Shown: piece by piece, positions 54,512 to 64,000 of the stretch
How the letters are laid out: every line of letters begins with the position of its first letter
How positions within the stretch are numbered: the stretch's first letter is position 1
NCBI GenBank assembly: GCA_001910725.1
Contig: MJGA01000017.1
Location: 620,001 to 684,000, forward strand
Direction of reading: 5' to 3'
Source: Phanerodontia chrysosporium
Taxonomy: Eukaryota > Basidiomycota > Agaricomycetes > Polyporales > Phanerochaetaceae
Length of the DNA stretch: 64,000 bases
Program-made: the position numbers and the translations under genes
Notes under the pieces: generated by a model
Database searches by the model: none
Told to the model about the DNA's origin: nothing
What the model saw: the letters and a program-made list of their open reading frames with translations, nothing else

Positions 54512-57157
54512 ATGCCGCCAAAGAGAAAGGCAGCAGGTGCGTCTGCGCCACAACGTCGCTCCAGGGCCCCGATGCGAACTCCTCTTGCACCAAGCCACCG
54601 CGACACAGCGAATAAGGGGCGAGAAACCCGCTCTGCGTGCGGACGTGCAAGAGCCTCCGACGAAGAAACGAAAGGTCACCAAAGCACCTGCAAAGAAACG
54701 ACCTGCGAAGTCGACACAGCCGACGAAAACACCGGAGGCCCAGGCCACGCGGCAGAAGGCCAAAACGTATGTCCCGGAGGACATGCTCGACGACCCCGAG
54801 AAGCTGGTGCGCAAGGAACGCTTCGTGTGGCGCCCGCCATCGCGCGTGCGCGCGCCGTCACCCGGTGCGTGCCCACTGCTTCCCCCTGTCGACACTGCTG
54901 GCTGATGCCAACACACAGACCAGTCGTATTGGCCACGCGCCGAGGAGGTACGTGCTGCCTTCCGCGACCAACGGGATATCTGGCCCCCAGTCTGGCGACG
55001 CCAGCGCATCGTCCGAAACGCGTTCGCCATCGTCCCAAGTGGCGCAGAGCTCGAGCGTGCGCCGCCGCGAGTGCCACCGAAGGACATTCCCCCTGTCACG
55101 CAGATCGTCCGCACGCGCTACAGAGCTGCACAGCCCCTGTGAGCCTGCCGACACGATGGCACGGCAGCTTCGATTTATTCGTGGTGACCCCGGAAACGAA
55201 CAGTCCGAATGACCTGGGAGAGCTGCAGCGCAAGCTCGAGGAGGGGGATGCGCTGAATGCGATGCGACTGTCGCTTGGATGGGATATTTTTGCTGAAGAG
55301 AAAACGCTCAATATTCCGGCTCAAGACGTTCCCGAGGTCGGCGTGCTTTTCGGCACCCCACTGTCGGCTGACAACGTCGGTGACCTGATACGGGACTGCG
55401 ACGTCGAAAACATAAGCGCGTTGTTCAAACCAGGGCCCAAACATGAGACACATACCGGCATAGGTCATCCCCTCGTTGTCACGCGCGGTCGCGTTGGCCA
55501 GCTGTGGTTCGCTGACCAGCCGTTGCACAATTGGAGTGCGGCGAGCGGTTATGTCGCAAAGCTTCATTTCCACGAGGAGGGCTTCAGCCTTGAAAGCAGC
55601 CGCGATACCACCATCGCTGGCGAGGGCGGCATCAAGCTTCGCAAAGTTTGGGAGCGCGAAGAGGTGGATGCGGAGGGTAGGACCCGTCTCCGGGAGCTCT
55701 TCTACGCGCACTTCGAATTCACAGTCACCATCAGCAACGTAGGGGACACGCAAGACATCCGCACCAAGACTTTTCACCACAGTTTCTGGGGGATACGCAG
55801 CACTAAAAGCATGGACGTCGATCACCCCGCGTCCCTGGGCCTGCCAGAAGGATCACTACAGACCATCTTGCCACCACCCTACCATTTCTCAAAGACCAAG
55901 CTCCCGGTGGACGAGACCCTGACGCCGCCTGCCGGAAAGGATCCAGATGCGCCGGCCCATATGTTCGACCTTCCCCTAGACTTCAGCGGCACATTCTGTT
56001 TCGTGTCACCGGAAAACACTGGCTTCCCGTCCGGAGGCACGCACGGCATAGAAAGCGTCGCCAACGCCGTCGTTCCGCACCAGATGTGGCTGGGTTGGGC
56101 GGCGAGAGAGGAGCCGAGACGGGGCCAGATACTACCGCTCAAGATTCCAGAGCCAGACTTGGCCGCACTCGCGACGGGATACGAGCGCGTGCACGCCGAG
56201 ATCATGTGGAACATCGACAACAGCGGGCTCAGGTGGACGGACGGCACCGCCGTGCTGTCCGAGGGCGCACTAGGCATCGCAAGCCCGCATGCCATCGGTG
56301 TTGGCCTTCGTGGCGCGCTCAGCGTGGGATTTGACGCTGCAGAGTCTGACATCCCCAGCGTGCTCCGCGAGGTGCTCAACGCCGGCGTCGAGGTCACCGA
56401 CGGGCACATCGGACCTGTGTACTTCCCGTTGTCAGCGCGCGCGTCCTACTGCACGGTGCCAGCCAAAGGGTACCTCGCAGACTCAGAGCCCGGGACACGA
56501 TGGGCGCACGGCTTCGAGGCGACCCTGCGCCCCCGGCCGCTGCCGTACCTGGACCCTGCCGATGCCGGTTACACGAAGGCCAAAGGCACGCTAAAGATGC
56601 GTCGCGTGTGGGCGTACACGTGTGCCGCGGGCGAACGCCACGACGCCCTTGCTGGCGAGCTGTTCGAGGGCCACTGGGAGTTCGGGATGCTCGACCTCAA
56701 GCGCAACGAGTACGTGATCTACCGCGACACGTTCTTTGCGGTTCGCTGGCCTGAAGGCGAGCGTCGCGAAGGGAAACGCGAGCTCGCCAACCAGCGGATG
56801 CCGTCCCGCACACGCATCGAGCGGTGGCGTGAAGAGGTCCTCCCAGGGCCGTACGACCACAGGGCGTGGCAGCCTGATGCGTCGATGCCAAAGTTTCGCT
56901 GTCACAGGACCGACCACGATGATCGTGACTGGTCGCTGGACGAGCCTCCGCCATCGGTGAACAACTTTTTGAAGTGGGTCAATACCAAGGTCGGAGAAGA
57001 TGGAGACCTTGACTGGAAGCATCCGCCCGAACCTGATAACGGGCCCAGGCCGTCTCGCAGGAGGGTCAACATCATGTTCAAGTGGCCGAAGGTGGAGGAA
57101 AGTGACCCCGCTGTAGAGAAGAACGAGGTCAATTCCGTGATATGTATGAATAGTTGA
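54512..57157 (+). CDS. uncharacterised nuclear-type protein with two copies of a repeated module
   Basis: Four exons: 54512-54536, 54652-54864, 54919-55138 and 55204-57157; phases 1, 1 and 2 all agree, giving 803 aa. The N-terminus MPPKRKAAEPPTKKRKVTKA is a strong nuclear localisation pattern. Residues about 155-350 and 480-700 each hold a module whose core is K[LM]R[KR]VW followed by LF[EY][GA]H[WF]EF: IKLRKVWEREE with LFYAHFEFTV near residue 295, and LKMRRVWAYTC with ELFEGHWEFGM near residue 616. The same module occurs once in the 292 aa gene at 58889, which also shares the MPPKRKAA start and first intron. A single long open frame from 54392 would mislead annotation; splicing restores the conserved start. 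Function unknown. Confidence 0.75.
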   Translation: MPPKRKAAGASAPQRRSRAPMRTPLAPSHRDTANKGRETRSACGRARASDEETKGHQSTCKETTCEVDTADENTGGPGHAAEGQNVCPGGHARRPREAGAQGTLRVAPAIARARAVTRCVPTASPCRHCWLMPTHRPVVLATRRGGTCCLPRPTGYLAPSLATPAHRPKRVRHRPKWRRARACAAASATEGHSPCHADRPHALQSCTAPVSLPTRWHGSFDLFVVTPETNSPNDLGELQRKLEEGDALNAMRLSLGWDIFAEEKTLNIPAQDVPEVGVLFGTPLSADNVGDLIRDCDVENISALFKPGPKHETHTGIGHPLVVTRGRVGQLWFADQPLHNWSAASGYVAKLHFHEEGFSLESSRDTTIAGEGGIKLRKVWEREEVDAEGRTRLRELFYAHFEFTVTISNVGDTQDIRTKTFHHSFWGIRSTKSMDVDHPASLGLPEGSLQTILPPPYHFSKTKLPVDETLTPPAGKDPDAPAHMFDLPLDFSGTFCFVSPENTGFPSGGTHGIESVANAVVPHQMWLGWAAREEPRRGQILPLKIPEPDLAALATGYERVHAEIMWNIDNSGLRWTDGTAVLSEGALGIASPHAIGVGLRGALSVGFDAAESDIPSVLREVLNAGVEVTDGHIGPVYFPLSARASYCTVPAKGYLADSEPGTRWAHGFEATLRPRPLPYLDPADAGYTKAKGTLKMRRVWAYTCAAGERHDALAGELFEGHWEFGMLDLKRNEYVIYRDTFFAVRWPEGERREGKRELANQRMPSRTRIERWREEVLPGPYDHRAWQPDASMPKFRCHRTDHDDRDWSLDEPPPSVNNFLKWVNTKVGEDGDLDWKHPPEPDNGPRPSRRRVNIMFKWPKVEESDPAVEKNEVNSVICMNS

Positions 57158-57494
57158 CAGTTTCCTACCTGCGCATGCCATGTCGCATGCACTTGCGGAT
57201 GACAAGCATCCAGCCCTAGATGACCCAGGCTGACGTCCTGCCGAAAGCCTAACCATCGAAATGCTGGACTGCACCAATAACTCAAGTACTGCGTAATAGG
57301 TTGGGCATAGGCTGACGCGGCCAGAAGTAAGGATTCCGAGCAAAGGCACATCGCAAGCTTAAGCTTGATGACTCACTGAATGCATATAACATGTTAGACG
57401 CTTGAGTAAGCAGCTAGGACTTATCTCTATACTTACCAACTTACTGGCTTCATTCTCTCGTATTGGCCAGTAATACTATCTGGTAATTCCTACC

Positions 57495-58510
57495 ATGGCC
57501 AACGACGTCCTTCCTGCTGTCCCTAGCCCTGATCACGACTACGCTCCCCCGCCCTCGTCAGAGTCAACGTCCTTCTGGTTTGACGATGGTTCCGTCATTG
57601 TGGCCGTCGCGAAAGAACGCTTCAAGCTGCACCGGTCCCTTCTGACCCGACACTCTTCGCTCTTCGAGTCGCTCCCTGCGTCCCAAGACGTAGGTGCTAA
57701 AGCGCAAGATCCACCGACAGTAGCCATCCCACATGGACTGGCGGACCCGAAGGACTTTACCGCGCTGCTCGAGCACCTCTACCACGACGTGTACGTCTTG
57801 GCTCTCGTAAACATTGCGCATACACCCCTCATCTCTGCCCCGCATTCTTTGGACTCCTTGAAGGCCAATAGACTCCGCCCCACTGCCTGCGGTCTCGTCT
57901 CTGCTACGCGTCACGTCTGACAAATCGCTGAAGTTCCCCTCCATCCACGCCATCGCTCGTGAACGCTTCCGCAGCCTGCTCGAGCCCAAGCCGGCGTCGC
58001 GAACTTCACCACCCCGGAAGACCCAGAGGAGGCGCTAGGACTTGCCGTGGAGTACGACATCCCTTCGGTATGGTGCACCTCTGCGAACTCGCTCGTCTGT
58101 TCTCTGATCTGCTCCACCAGGTGCAGAAGCCGTTATACTATAGCGTCGCGACGACCTCGCATTTCGAGCCTGGTTCAACCCACCACTCGCTGCCAGCGGC
58201 CGTGACCGAGCGCTGCGCTGCGCTACAAGAGCAGCTCATTGCGCACTTCACGCCCATCCTCTTCACGGTCGCGACTGCCGGGCACATGGCGTGCACGGAC
58301 GTGTTCGCGGAGACGTGGATGCCAGATGTCATCGCGCCTGCGCTCGCAGATAACGGGCTATGCCGTCCTATCGAGACGCTCCGGAAGATACAGGAGATAC
58401 GCTGGGAGGACAAGGGTGTGTGTGCAGAGTGCTGTGCGGCGAAGCGAGAGGAGTGGGACGAGGAGATCAGGGCCGTTTGGGACAAGGTCGACGAGTGGCT
58501 GGGTATCTGA
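57495..58510 (+). pseudogene. BTB/POZ domain protein with a probable frameshift
   Basis: Exon 1 (57495-57790) has the BTB start: FWFDDGSVIVAVAKERFKLH, RSLLTRHSSLFESLP, FTALLEHLYHD. A GTACGT donor joins 57864 (PIDSAPLPAVSSLLRVTSDK ... FPSIHAIARERFRSLLEPKP). Near 57994-58002 the frame must shift by one base to continue into the family sequence FTTPEDPEEALGLAVEYDIP; without it a TAG follows. After an intron (GTATGG...CACCAG) the C-terminal half is intact: VQKPLYYSVATTSHFEP, HFTPILFTVATAGHMACTDV, DEWLGI to the TGA at 58510. Fungal BTB proteins of this expanded family are often Cullin-3 adaptors or unknown. A single assembly error could explain the shift, in which case this is a normal gene. Confidence 0.6.
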
Positions 58511-58798
58511 GCAGACGCAAGGTGCGTTGAGTGCTTGATAAGTCATGGGATGTGCTCATGGCCTTGCAGAACATGAAATGTGAACATGTACTTCTACACT
58601 GCCTTACTTGGGTGACTAGACTTCGGATGATGCTGTCTCACCATGCGTAAATTATATGTAAGCTCGCCAATTCCAGCTTTAACTGAGCCGTGTATCAGCT
58701 ATCGTCTTTCATTTTTCGTTCATACGCCGCTCTACCGGTATACACAGGCAGAGGAAGGCTGGCAGGATCTCCATGAGACGCGCGAGCACGTGACGGAG

Positions 58799-58805
58799 TA
58801 TAAAT
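58799..58805 (+). promoter_or_regulatory. TATA box of the gene at 58889
   Basis: TATAAAT, 84-90 nt upstream of the ATG. Confidence 0.55.
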
Positions 58806-58888
58806 GAGACGCGTGCTGCAGACGCGCACCGTCAAGCTTTGCTCACCCACTATCCCAGCCCCAGTCGACGCCTTCTACTGTTCCCAAC

Positions 58889-59828
58889 ATGCCTCCGAAG
58901 CGTAAGGCTGCAGGTAAGTCGCGATATTTTTTCAGCAGACCCGACACGCGTCTCATGCGCGTCGATCTTGTTAGCCGCGAAAACTTCCAACGCGACTAAG
59001 AAAGCGAAGACAACTCCTGCCTCAACTGCTGAAGCAACTACGGCAGCTACAAAGGAGTCTCACACGCCTGAGTCAAAGGACCCCGCTGCCAGCTCGCAGT
59101 GCAACGCGTCTGAAACGGCCGTGGTAGCAGCTAGTGGCCCGTGTCCAAGCTGTGGTAAAGCCGCTGGTATCTCGAGCGAGGCTGTTCCAAGGTCAAACGG
59201 CGGCGTAGACCTTACTGGGCGCTTCGCCTGGTTCGATCTCGAGTCGGAGGAGCTCAAGTCCGTCGCCCCGACCCGCAATCCGACGGCAGCCACCTGGGCT
59301 GCGGTATACGCGCGCGTTTCCGCTTTGCTGGCCTCTAACGAGTCACACCGCGCGACGTTCACACTGAAGGCTGGATATCGCGGAAAACGTGCATACTTGC
59401 GTGGACCGAGCGGTATGCCAACGAACATAGCAGACAACGTGCTCGCGTCCCGCGGTGCCGAGATTGTCGGCGGGTTCATAGGTGACGTCGAGTTCACGGA
59501 CGACGACATCCCAATCTTCTACCCCATGGACCTCGACCTGTCTTGCGTGCACGGCTTCGAGGCGCGCCTAGCCGCGCCACCGCGCATGGGCATCCGCGGG
59601 CAGGGTCGCTTCAAGATGCGCCGCGTGTGGGTCGACCCATGCGACCCCAGCAAGGAACTGTTCGAAGGTATCTGGGACCTCACAGTCTTCACGGACAACA
59701 GACATTCGAGGTGGAGATATGGCATGGAGGACGATGGGGATAATAGCGGAGCGTTGTTCTGCGCTATCAGGCATGCGGGCGCGGAGGAGGCTCTGGACGA
59801 GAGTGATGACGAGAGGTGTTTCTACTAG
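58889..59828 (+). CDS. paralogue of the 803 aa repeated-module protein, single module
   Basis: Two exons, 58889-58913 and 58975-59828, 292 aa. Exon 1 encodes MPPKRKAA and ends with one base of the next codon, exactly as in the gene at 54512, so the first intron is ancestral. A Lys/Thr/Ala-rich linker and a CPSCGKAAG motif follow, then DLTGRFAWFDLESEELKSV, matching DFSGTFCFV of the larger paralogue, and the module core FKMRRVWVDPC with ELFEGIWDLTVF near residue 221. The acidic tail ends ESDDERCFY. Tandem duplication with the BTB gene in between is the simplest origin. Function unknown; nuclear location is inferred from the N-terminus. Confidence 0.75.
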
Positions 59829-60118
59829 TTGTCTGGATGCTCTGTACGCCCCGCTGGCAATAATCAACCGCGTGAATTGAAAAGCTGGGCCACGCTATAA
59901 GGTGTTCGGGGTCGGGACGAGACGGGGTATCCCCGCCATCATTGACGCAAATGGGCAGGCCCCGCTCATCGCGCGCTTAAACCCTTACCTTCCGCCCTCA
60001 TCACCACCGACGACGAGCACGTCATATACCTCCCCCTCCTTCGCCGTTTTCTCTCGATTTTCTCTCTGTATCTCTATCTCTCTCTTCTCGTTGTTAGGCG
60101 TGTGAGAGAACACACGCC
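59829..60118. promoter_or_regulatory. presumed promoter/5'UTR of the Skt5-like gene
   Basis: Includes a pyrimidine-rich (CT) stretch at about 60030-60095, common just upstream of fungal housekeeping start sites. No TATA box seen. Confidence 0.4.
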
Positions 60119-61735
60119 ATGTACGCACAGTCGTCGCGCCCGCAGTCGATGGCGGACCCGGAATACAGGCCCTCGCGCGATTTCGCGTCCGAGGCGCGGC
60201 AATACTCGCCCTCAAGACGGTCGCAGTCGAGATTACGAGGTCCACCTGAAGACATGCCTCCGCAGCAGTACGACTACAACGTCGGGCCGGCTCGCTTTCG
60301 CCCGACGGCGACGACTTTTACGCTGGCTCGCAGGCCAATTGAACCACCTGTCCTCACCTCCCAGTCTGTCCGTTCTGCATCTCCTGTTGGACCCCAGCCC
60401 ATCCTCGACCACTCGCACCTACGACCCGGCAAGCAGGCTGCGCTCCTTTCCCATGAGCAGACTCTGGAGCTCTACCGTGCCAACGCCAAGAAGACGTCTG
60501 ACCCCGACCTGCAGTTCGAGTTCGCAGTCTTCATGATCGACGCCTCCAAAACGATGCCAATACCGACGCCGACGCCGGGAAACGTCATGGAGGTCGAGAA
60601 GGCGATAGAGAAGCGCGAGGAGCTCATCCGTGAGGCGATGGCCCTCCTCAAGCGCAACGCCGATCGCGGACACATGCCCTCCCAGTACTTCCTCGCCGAC
60701 TGCTACGCCAACGGCATCGGCACCCACAAGAACCGCCAAGACTTTGACCGTGCCTACCCGCTCTTCGTGCTCGCCGCCAAGCACGGCCACCCGGATGCCG
60801 CCTACCGCGCCGGCACCTGCTGCGAGAACGGCTGGGGCTGCCGCCGCGAGAGCGCAAAGGCCCTCCAGTTCTATCGCAAGGCTGCCGCCGCGCTTCACCC
60901 GGGTGCCATGTACCGCCTCGGCATAGCAGAACTCAACGGCGAGCTGGGGCTCTCAAAGAACCCCAAGGAAGGCGTCAAGTGGCTGAAGCGGTCCGCGGAG
61001 CATGCTACGGCTGAGTTCCCACATGCACTGCACGAGCTCGCGCTTCTCCATGAGCGCGGCATCGACAACGTCCTCTTCGTCGACTACGAGTACGCTGCGG
61101 AGCTGCTGGCACAGGCGGCGGAGCTTGGGTACGCACCAAGCGCGTACCGCCTGGGCGAGTGCTACGAGTACGGCAAGATGGGTTGTCCGCAGGATCCGGC
61201 GCTGTCCATCCACTACTATGTGCGTCGTCCATCTGCTTCCCTGCTTGCTGCCGGCTAAGCTGTACACCCCCTCATTGCGTCACCGCAGAATATCGCTGCG
61301 CAACAGAACCACCGAGACGCCTGCTTCGCCCTCACGGCGTGGTATCTCGTCGGCTCTCCAGGCGTGCTTCCGCAATCTGACACGGAGGCCTTCCTATGGG
61401 CGAAGAAGGCCGCAGAAGCCGGGCTTGTGAAAGCCATGTATGCGGTTGGATACTTCCTCGAGGTGGGCATCGGCACAGAGGCCAACCTAACAGAGTACGT
61501 CCTTCCGTGCCTTTTGCGTTCTGCCGCTCACGAAGTCCCGCATAGAGCCATCAAGTGGTACCGCCGTGCTTCAGAACTGGGTGACAAGCGTGCGACGCAG
61601 CGGTTAAAGAGCTCAAACCCTGTCGAGCGAGCGCCAGGCGGGCCCGGCTCGGTCCTGCACCGCGACAGCACAGGCAGCGACGAGGGAAGCGGGAAGGGCC
61701 CGAAAGACAAAGACAAGGATTGTGTCATCATGTAG
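60119..61735 (+). CDS. SKT5: Chs4/Skt5-like chitin synthase activator (Sel1 repeats, CaaX box)
   Basis: Exons 60119-61219, 61289-61494 and 61546-61735; 498 aa, phases consistent. A disordered N-terminus (about 1-110) is followed by about seven Sel1-like repeats: ADRGHMPSQYFLADCYANGI, AAKHGHPDAAYRAGTCCENG, AAALHPGAMYRLGIAELNGE, AAELGYAPSAYRLGECYEYG, AAEAGLVKAMYAVGYFLEVG and others. The Ser/Lys-rich tail ends in CVIM, a CaaX prenylation box, as in yeast Skt5/Chs4, which recruits and activates chitin synthase III at sites of growth. This predicts membrane anchoring and a role in cell-wall chitin. The 3' end faces the WDR48-like gene, convergent. Other Sel1 proteins exist, but repeats plus CaaX make this assignment good. 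Confidence 0.85.
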
Positions 61736-62246
61736 GCGCATCCCGCCACGCTGCATGACAATGACGGCCCGTTTTCCGCTACAGCTGCCTTCGTTCCGGG
61801 GGCTGAGCGACAAGCGGATGAGATACCTTTGGCCCTGGCTGGGCACACTATCAGTCTCCACGGACACGGACATTTGAGTGCATATACGGATTCCGTTGTA
61901 AACTACAGCAGCCGTAATGGATGATCATGCATGCTCACGTCTCGAATGTTCCCTAGGATCGCGTCTCGCTTCACGCATGGATGTACGTCTTCTGCCGGTC
62001 ACTGCGGGAAGATGAGGAGAGTAGAGTGAGTGTGTGAGAAAGGACGACATCTGAGATCGAGTAAGTAGATACTTCCTGACCATGCGAGCGATTTGCTAGA
62101 GAGCGAGGGCGAGCAACTGGTAGACGCGGTCGGAGCCTGATCGCGTCCTTGGGCTGAGGCTACTGAACGAATTATATCTATCGATAGTACAAGAAGGAAT
62201 ACAGAGATCCAAGATCAATAAACAATGTATGACCTAAACAATCTGC
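61736..62246. other. convergent 3' intergenic region
   Basis: Lies between the Skt5-like gene (+) and the WDR48-like gene (-), presumably both 3' UTRs. No gene supported. Confidence 0.5.
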
Positions 62247-64000
62247 TCATGAAGCAGGTATCGCATGAAGCTGACCCTGGGGCCTCGGTGTCTCCACCGA
62301 CTCTGCATGGTACTGCTCGCGATGCAGGTGCGTGACACGGTGGTGCTCTCCCCCCACATGGTGCTGTGCAGGCTGCGGCTGCGGCTGAAGCTGCGGTTGC
62401 CCGTGCACGCCCTTCTTCCGCCGGTAGTACATGACGAGCTCGCTCGATTGGCGCCACACGAATTGCCGCACCGACGCGAGCGTCATGTCGAGGGGAAGCA
62501 CCGCCTCGTTGCAGAGGATCTCGAACTGGTCCTCTGGGCGCATCCGCGGGTCGCTCTCTGTCCGTGCAAGCTGTTTGCCGACCGACGACAACGAGCGGGC
62601 GTCCATCGACGACCTCGGCGTGGCAGTGCGCGAGCCAGCGTTGGTCAATTTATCGAGCTTGTCCTGAACCTAGAGAAGCTCAAGGTCAGCGTGATCACGC
62701 TGTAAAGCTATCGTAAAAACGTACGTGGTGCGTGAGCTTCCTAACTCTCAAGAACCGACTCGCCGTTAATTTCGACTGAGCCCTGATGAGAAACAGCTCG
62801 TCAGGAGAACTGTCTGAGACGAGACGGGCGAGGAGAGATGCTTACGTGTTCAATAGCTCCGGAAGCTGCTCTTCGTTCGGGTCCTTGCTGCGATACGGCA
62901 ATAGCACAAAGCTGACTTTGATCGTCGGAATAGGCGGGATCTTGTTTACCAGCAAATACTCGAGCAGCCAGAACGGCATGACTTCTTCAAGCGTACGTGC
63001 GTCTTGCCCCGTGCTCGACACCTGTCCGCGATACAGCGTGGCCCAACCCGATGGGCACTCCTCAGAGATGAGGATCGACGTATGCGGCGGAATGGCAACA
63101 GACGGCGCTTCGTTAGACGTTGGAGGACTCAGTGGCGTTGCGAAAAGAGCCTGCAGAGGGGTCTTTTGCGGCGGGTGTTGAAGCACGTCCTGAATTACAG
63201 CAGTCAGCAAGGACGGAAATCAATCTCGAGAGAAACTTTTAACTTACGGCCGGCGTCGCTGCATCAGTAGCCTGGTTCACGCCTGGCGTCCCAGCACCAG
63301 GTGTTTCCGTGGTACTCCTCTTCTGCGTCTTCCCAAAGGCTTTTAGGCGGCCCATCAGTCCGCCTGGCGTGCTAGGCGTCGGAAGGTTCGGATCGTACTT
63401 CGTCGCCGGAGTGCCCCAGCTGCCAAAGTCGTCAGGAGACGGTGGTACCGGAACCGCAGGCGTAGCAGACACGCTAGGCCTCCGACTCCTGAGCGAGAAG
63501 TAGTCGTTGTCTCGCGTTGCAGGCGCAGCGTGATCGACAGTGACTGATCGACGCGGTACGGGCGTGTTGTCGTTACTCAGGGGCGACTGCGGGATTGGCG
63601 ACAGTGCCGTGGACTCGCGAAGGGAGCTGTTGATGGGGATCATCGGAGGGATGAGGGGCGATGAACGCGTGGAAGGCGTGACACCCGGTGCCACGGCAGG
63701 AACCATATTGGGGGATGTGACGACCACAGTGCTCCTGCCTTGGGTCGGCGATCGCCTGGCGTCGGACGACGACCGTGACTGTTCTGGTGGAGGACTACCG
63801 AGGTCGATGTGCGCAGGAGCACCTCCACGATGTAAGCGATGGTTTTCGGGAATACTCGAATCGCGGAGACGCTTGGCATTAGCCCGCTGTTGGTCGCGGA
63901 TGAAGTGAATGAACAAGTTTCGAAGGACCCACTTGCCCACATTGACTGATCGCAGCGGTCAGTTCAAACTGGAGATATGTAGATCGAGCCAAACGTACTT
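62247..64000 (-). CDS. WDR48: WDR48/UAF1-like WD-repeat protein, C-terminal part (truncated by window end)
   Basis: Exons on the minus strand: 63999-64000 (edge), 63248-63945, 62846-63189, 62725-62782 and 62247-62669, joined by GT-AG introns of 53-63 nt. The first visible exon begins VNVGKWVLRNLFIHFI and a long Ser/Pro-rich linker follows. Next come PSGWATLYRGQVSST, MPFWLLEYLLVNKIPPIPTI and KVSFVLLPYRSKDPNEEQLP, then SKLTASRFLRVRKLTHH, and finally QFEILCNEAVLPLDMTLASV with FVWRQSSELVMYYRRKKG. These are the C-terminal SUMO-like/DUF3337 blocks of WDR48 (UAF1; Bun107 in fission yeast), the cofactor that activates USP1/USP12/USP46-type deubiquitinases. The N-terminal WD40 propeller should lie beyond the window. 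The Gln/Pro/His-rich tail is lineage-specific. Confidence 0.85.

Overview
The window is fungal nuclear DNA, almost certainly from a mushroom-forming basidiomycete (Agaricomycetes; Polyporales is my best guess, by inference). The evidence is: GC-rich sequence; genes cut by many 45-100 nt introns with GTGCGT, GTACGT or GTGAGT donors; TATA boxes 50-90 nt upstream of secreted-protein genes; a Plavaka-type DNA transposon; a chromodomain Ty3/gypsy element; and BTB and F-box families typical of this class.

Layout. 1-10 kb: five small cysteine-containing secreted proteins and one Cys-motif/coiled-coil protein. 7.5-26.5 kb and 46-49.5 kb: a dispersed cluster of secreted proteins with a NucA/NucB-like (deoxyribonuclease) core. 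Five copies look intact (ends at 7521, 10518, 12862, 24463 and 48240), one has an altered C-terminus (18211-19338), two are pseudogenes (25429-26549 and 46276-47333) and one is a relic near 29.7 kb. An intact F-box-like gene (15507-17289) lies inside the cluster; decayed F-box relatives lie at 47.6-48.1 and 50.7-52.4 kb. 26.9-28.8 kb: a second Cys-motif protein with an Arg-Gly tract.

30.9-44.7 kb is a nested transposon. A Plavaka-type element carries a transposase gene (+) and a divergent DUF6532-like gene (-). Its transposase is split by a complete Ty3/gypsy chromovirus (34312-42049, - strand) with two apparently identical 695 bp LTRs, a GCCTG target-site duplication, gag, pol, a canonical -1 frameshift heptamer, and an extra upstream frame with no ATG.

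53-64 kb is more conserved: an unknown multi-exon gene, two paralogues built from an unrecognised repeated module (803 and 292 aa), a BTB gene with a probable frameshift, a Chs4/Skt5-like chitin synthase activator ending in a CaaX box, and the 3' end of a WDR48/UAF1-like deubiquitinase cofactor.

Read together, the left three quarters is a fast-changing secretome and transposon region with birth-and-death of paralogues, and the right end is a core-gene block. Splice models were made by eye, by matching phase and comparing paralogues; boundaries need transcript data.
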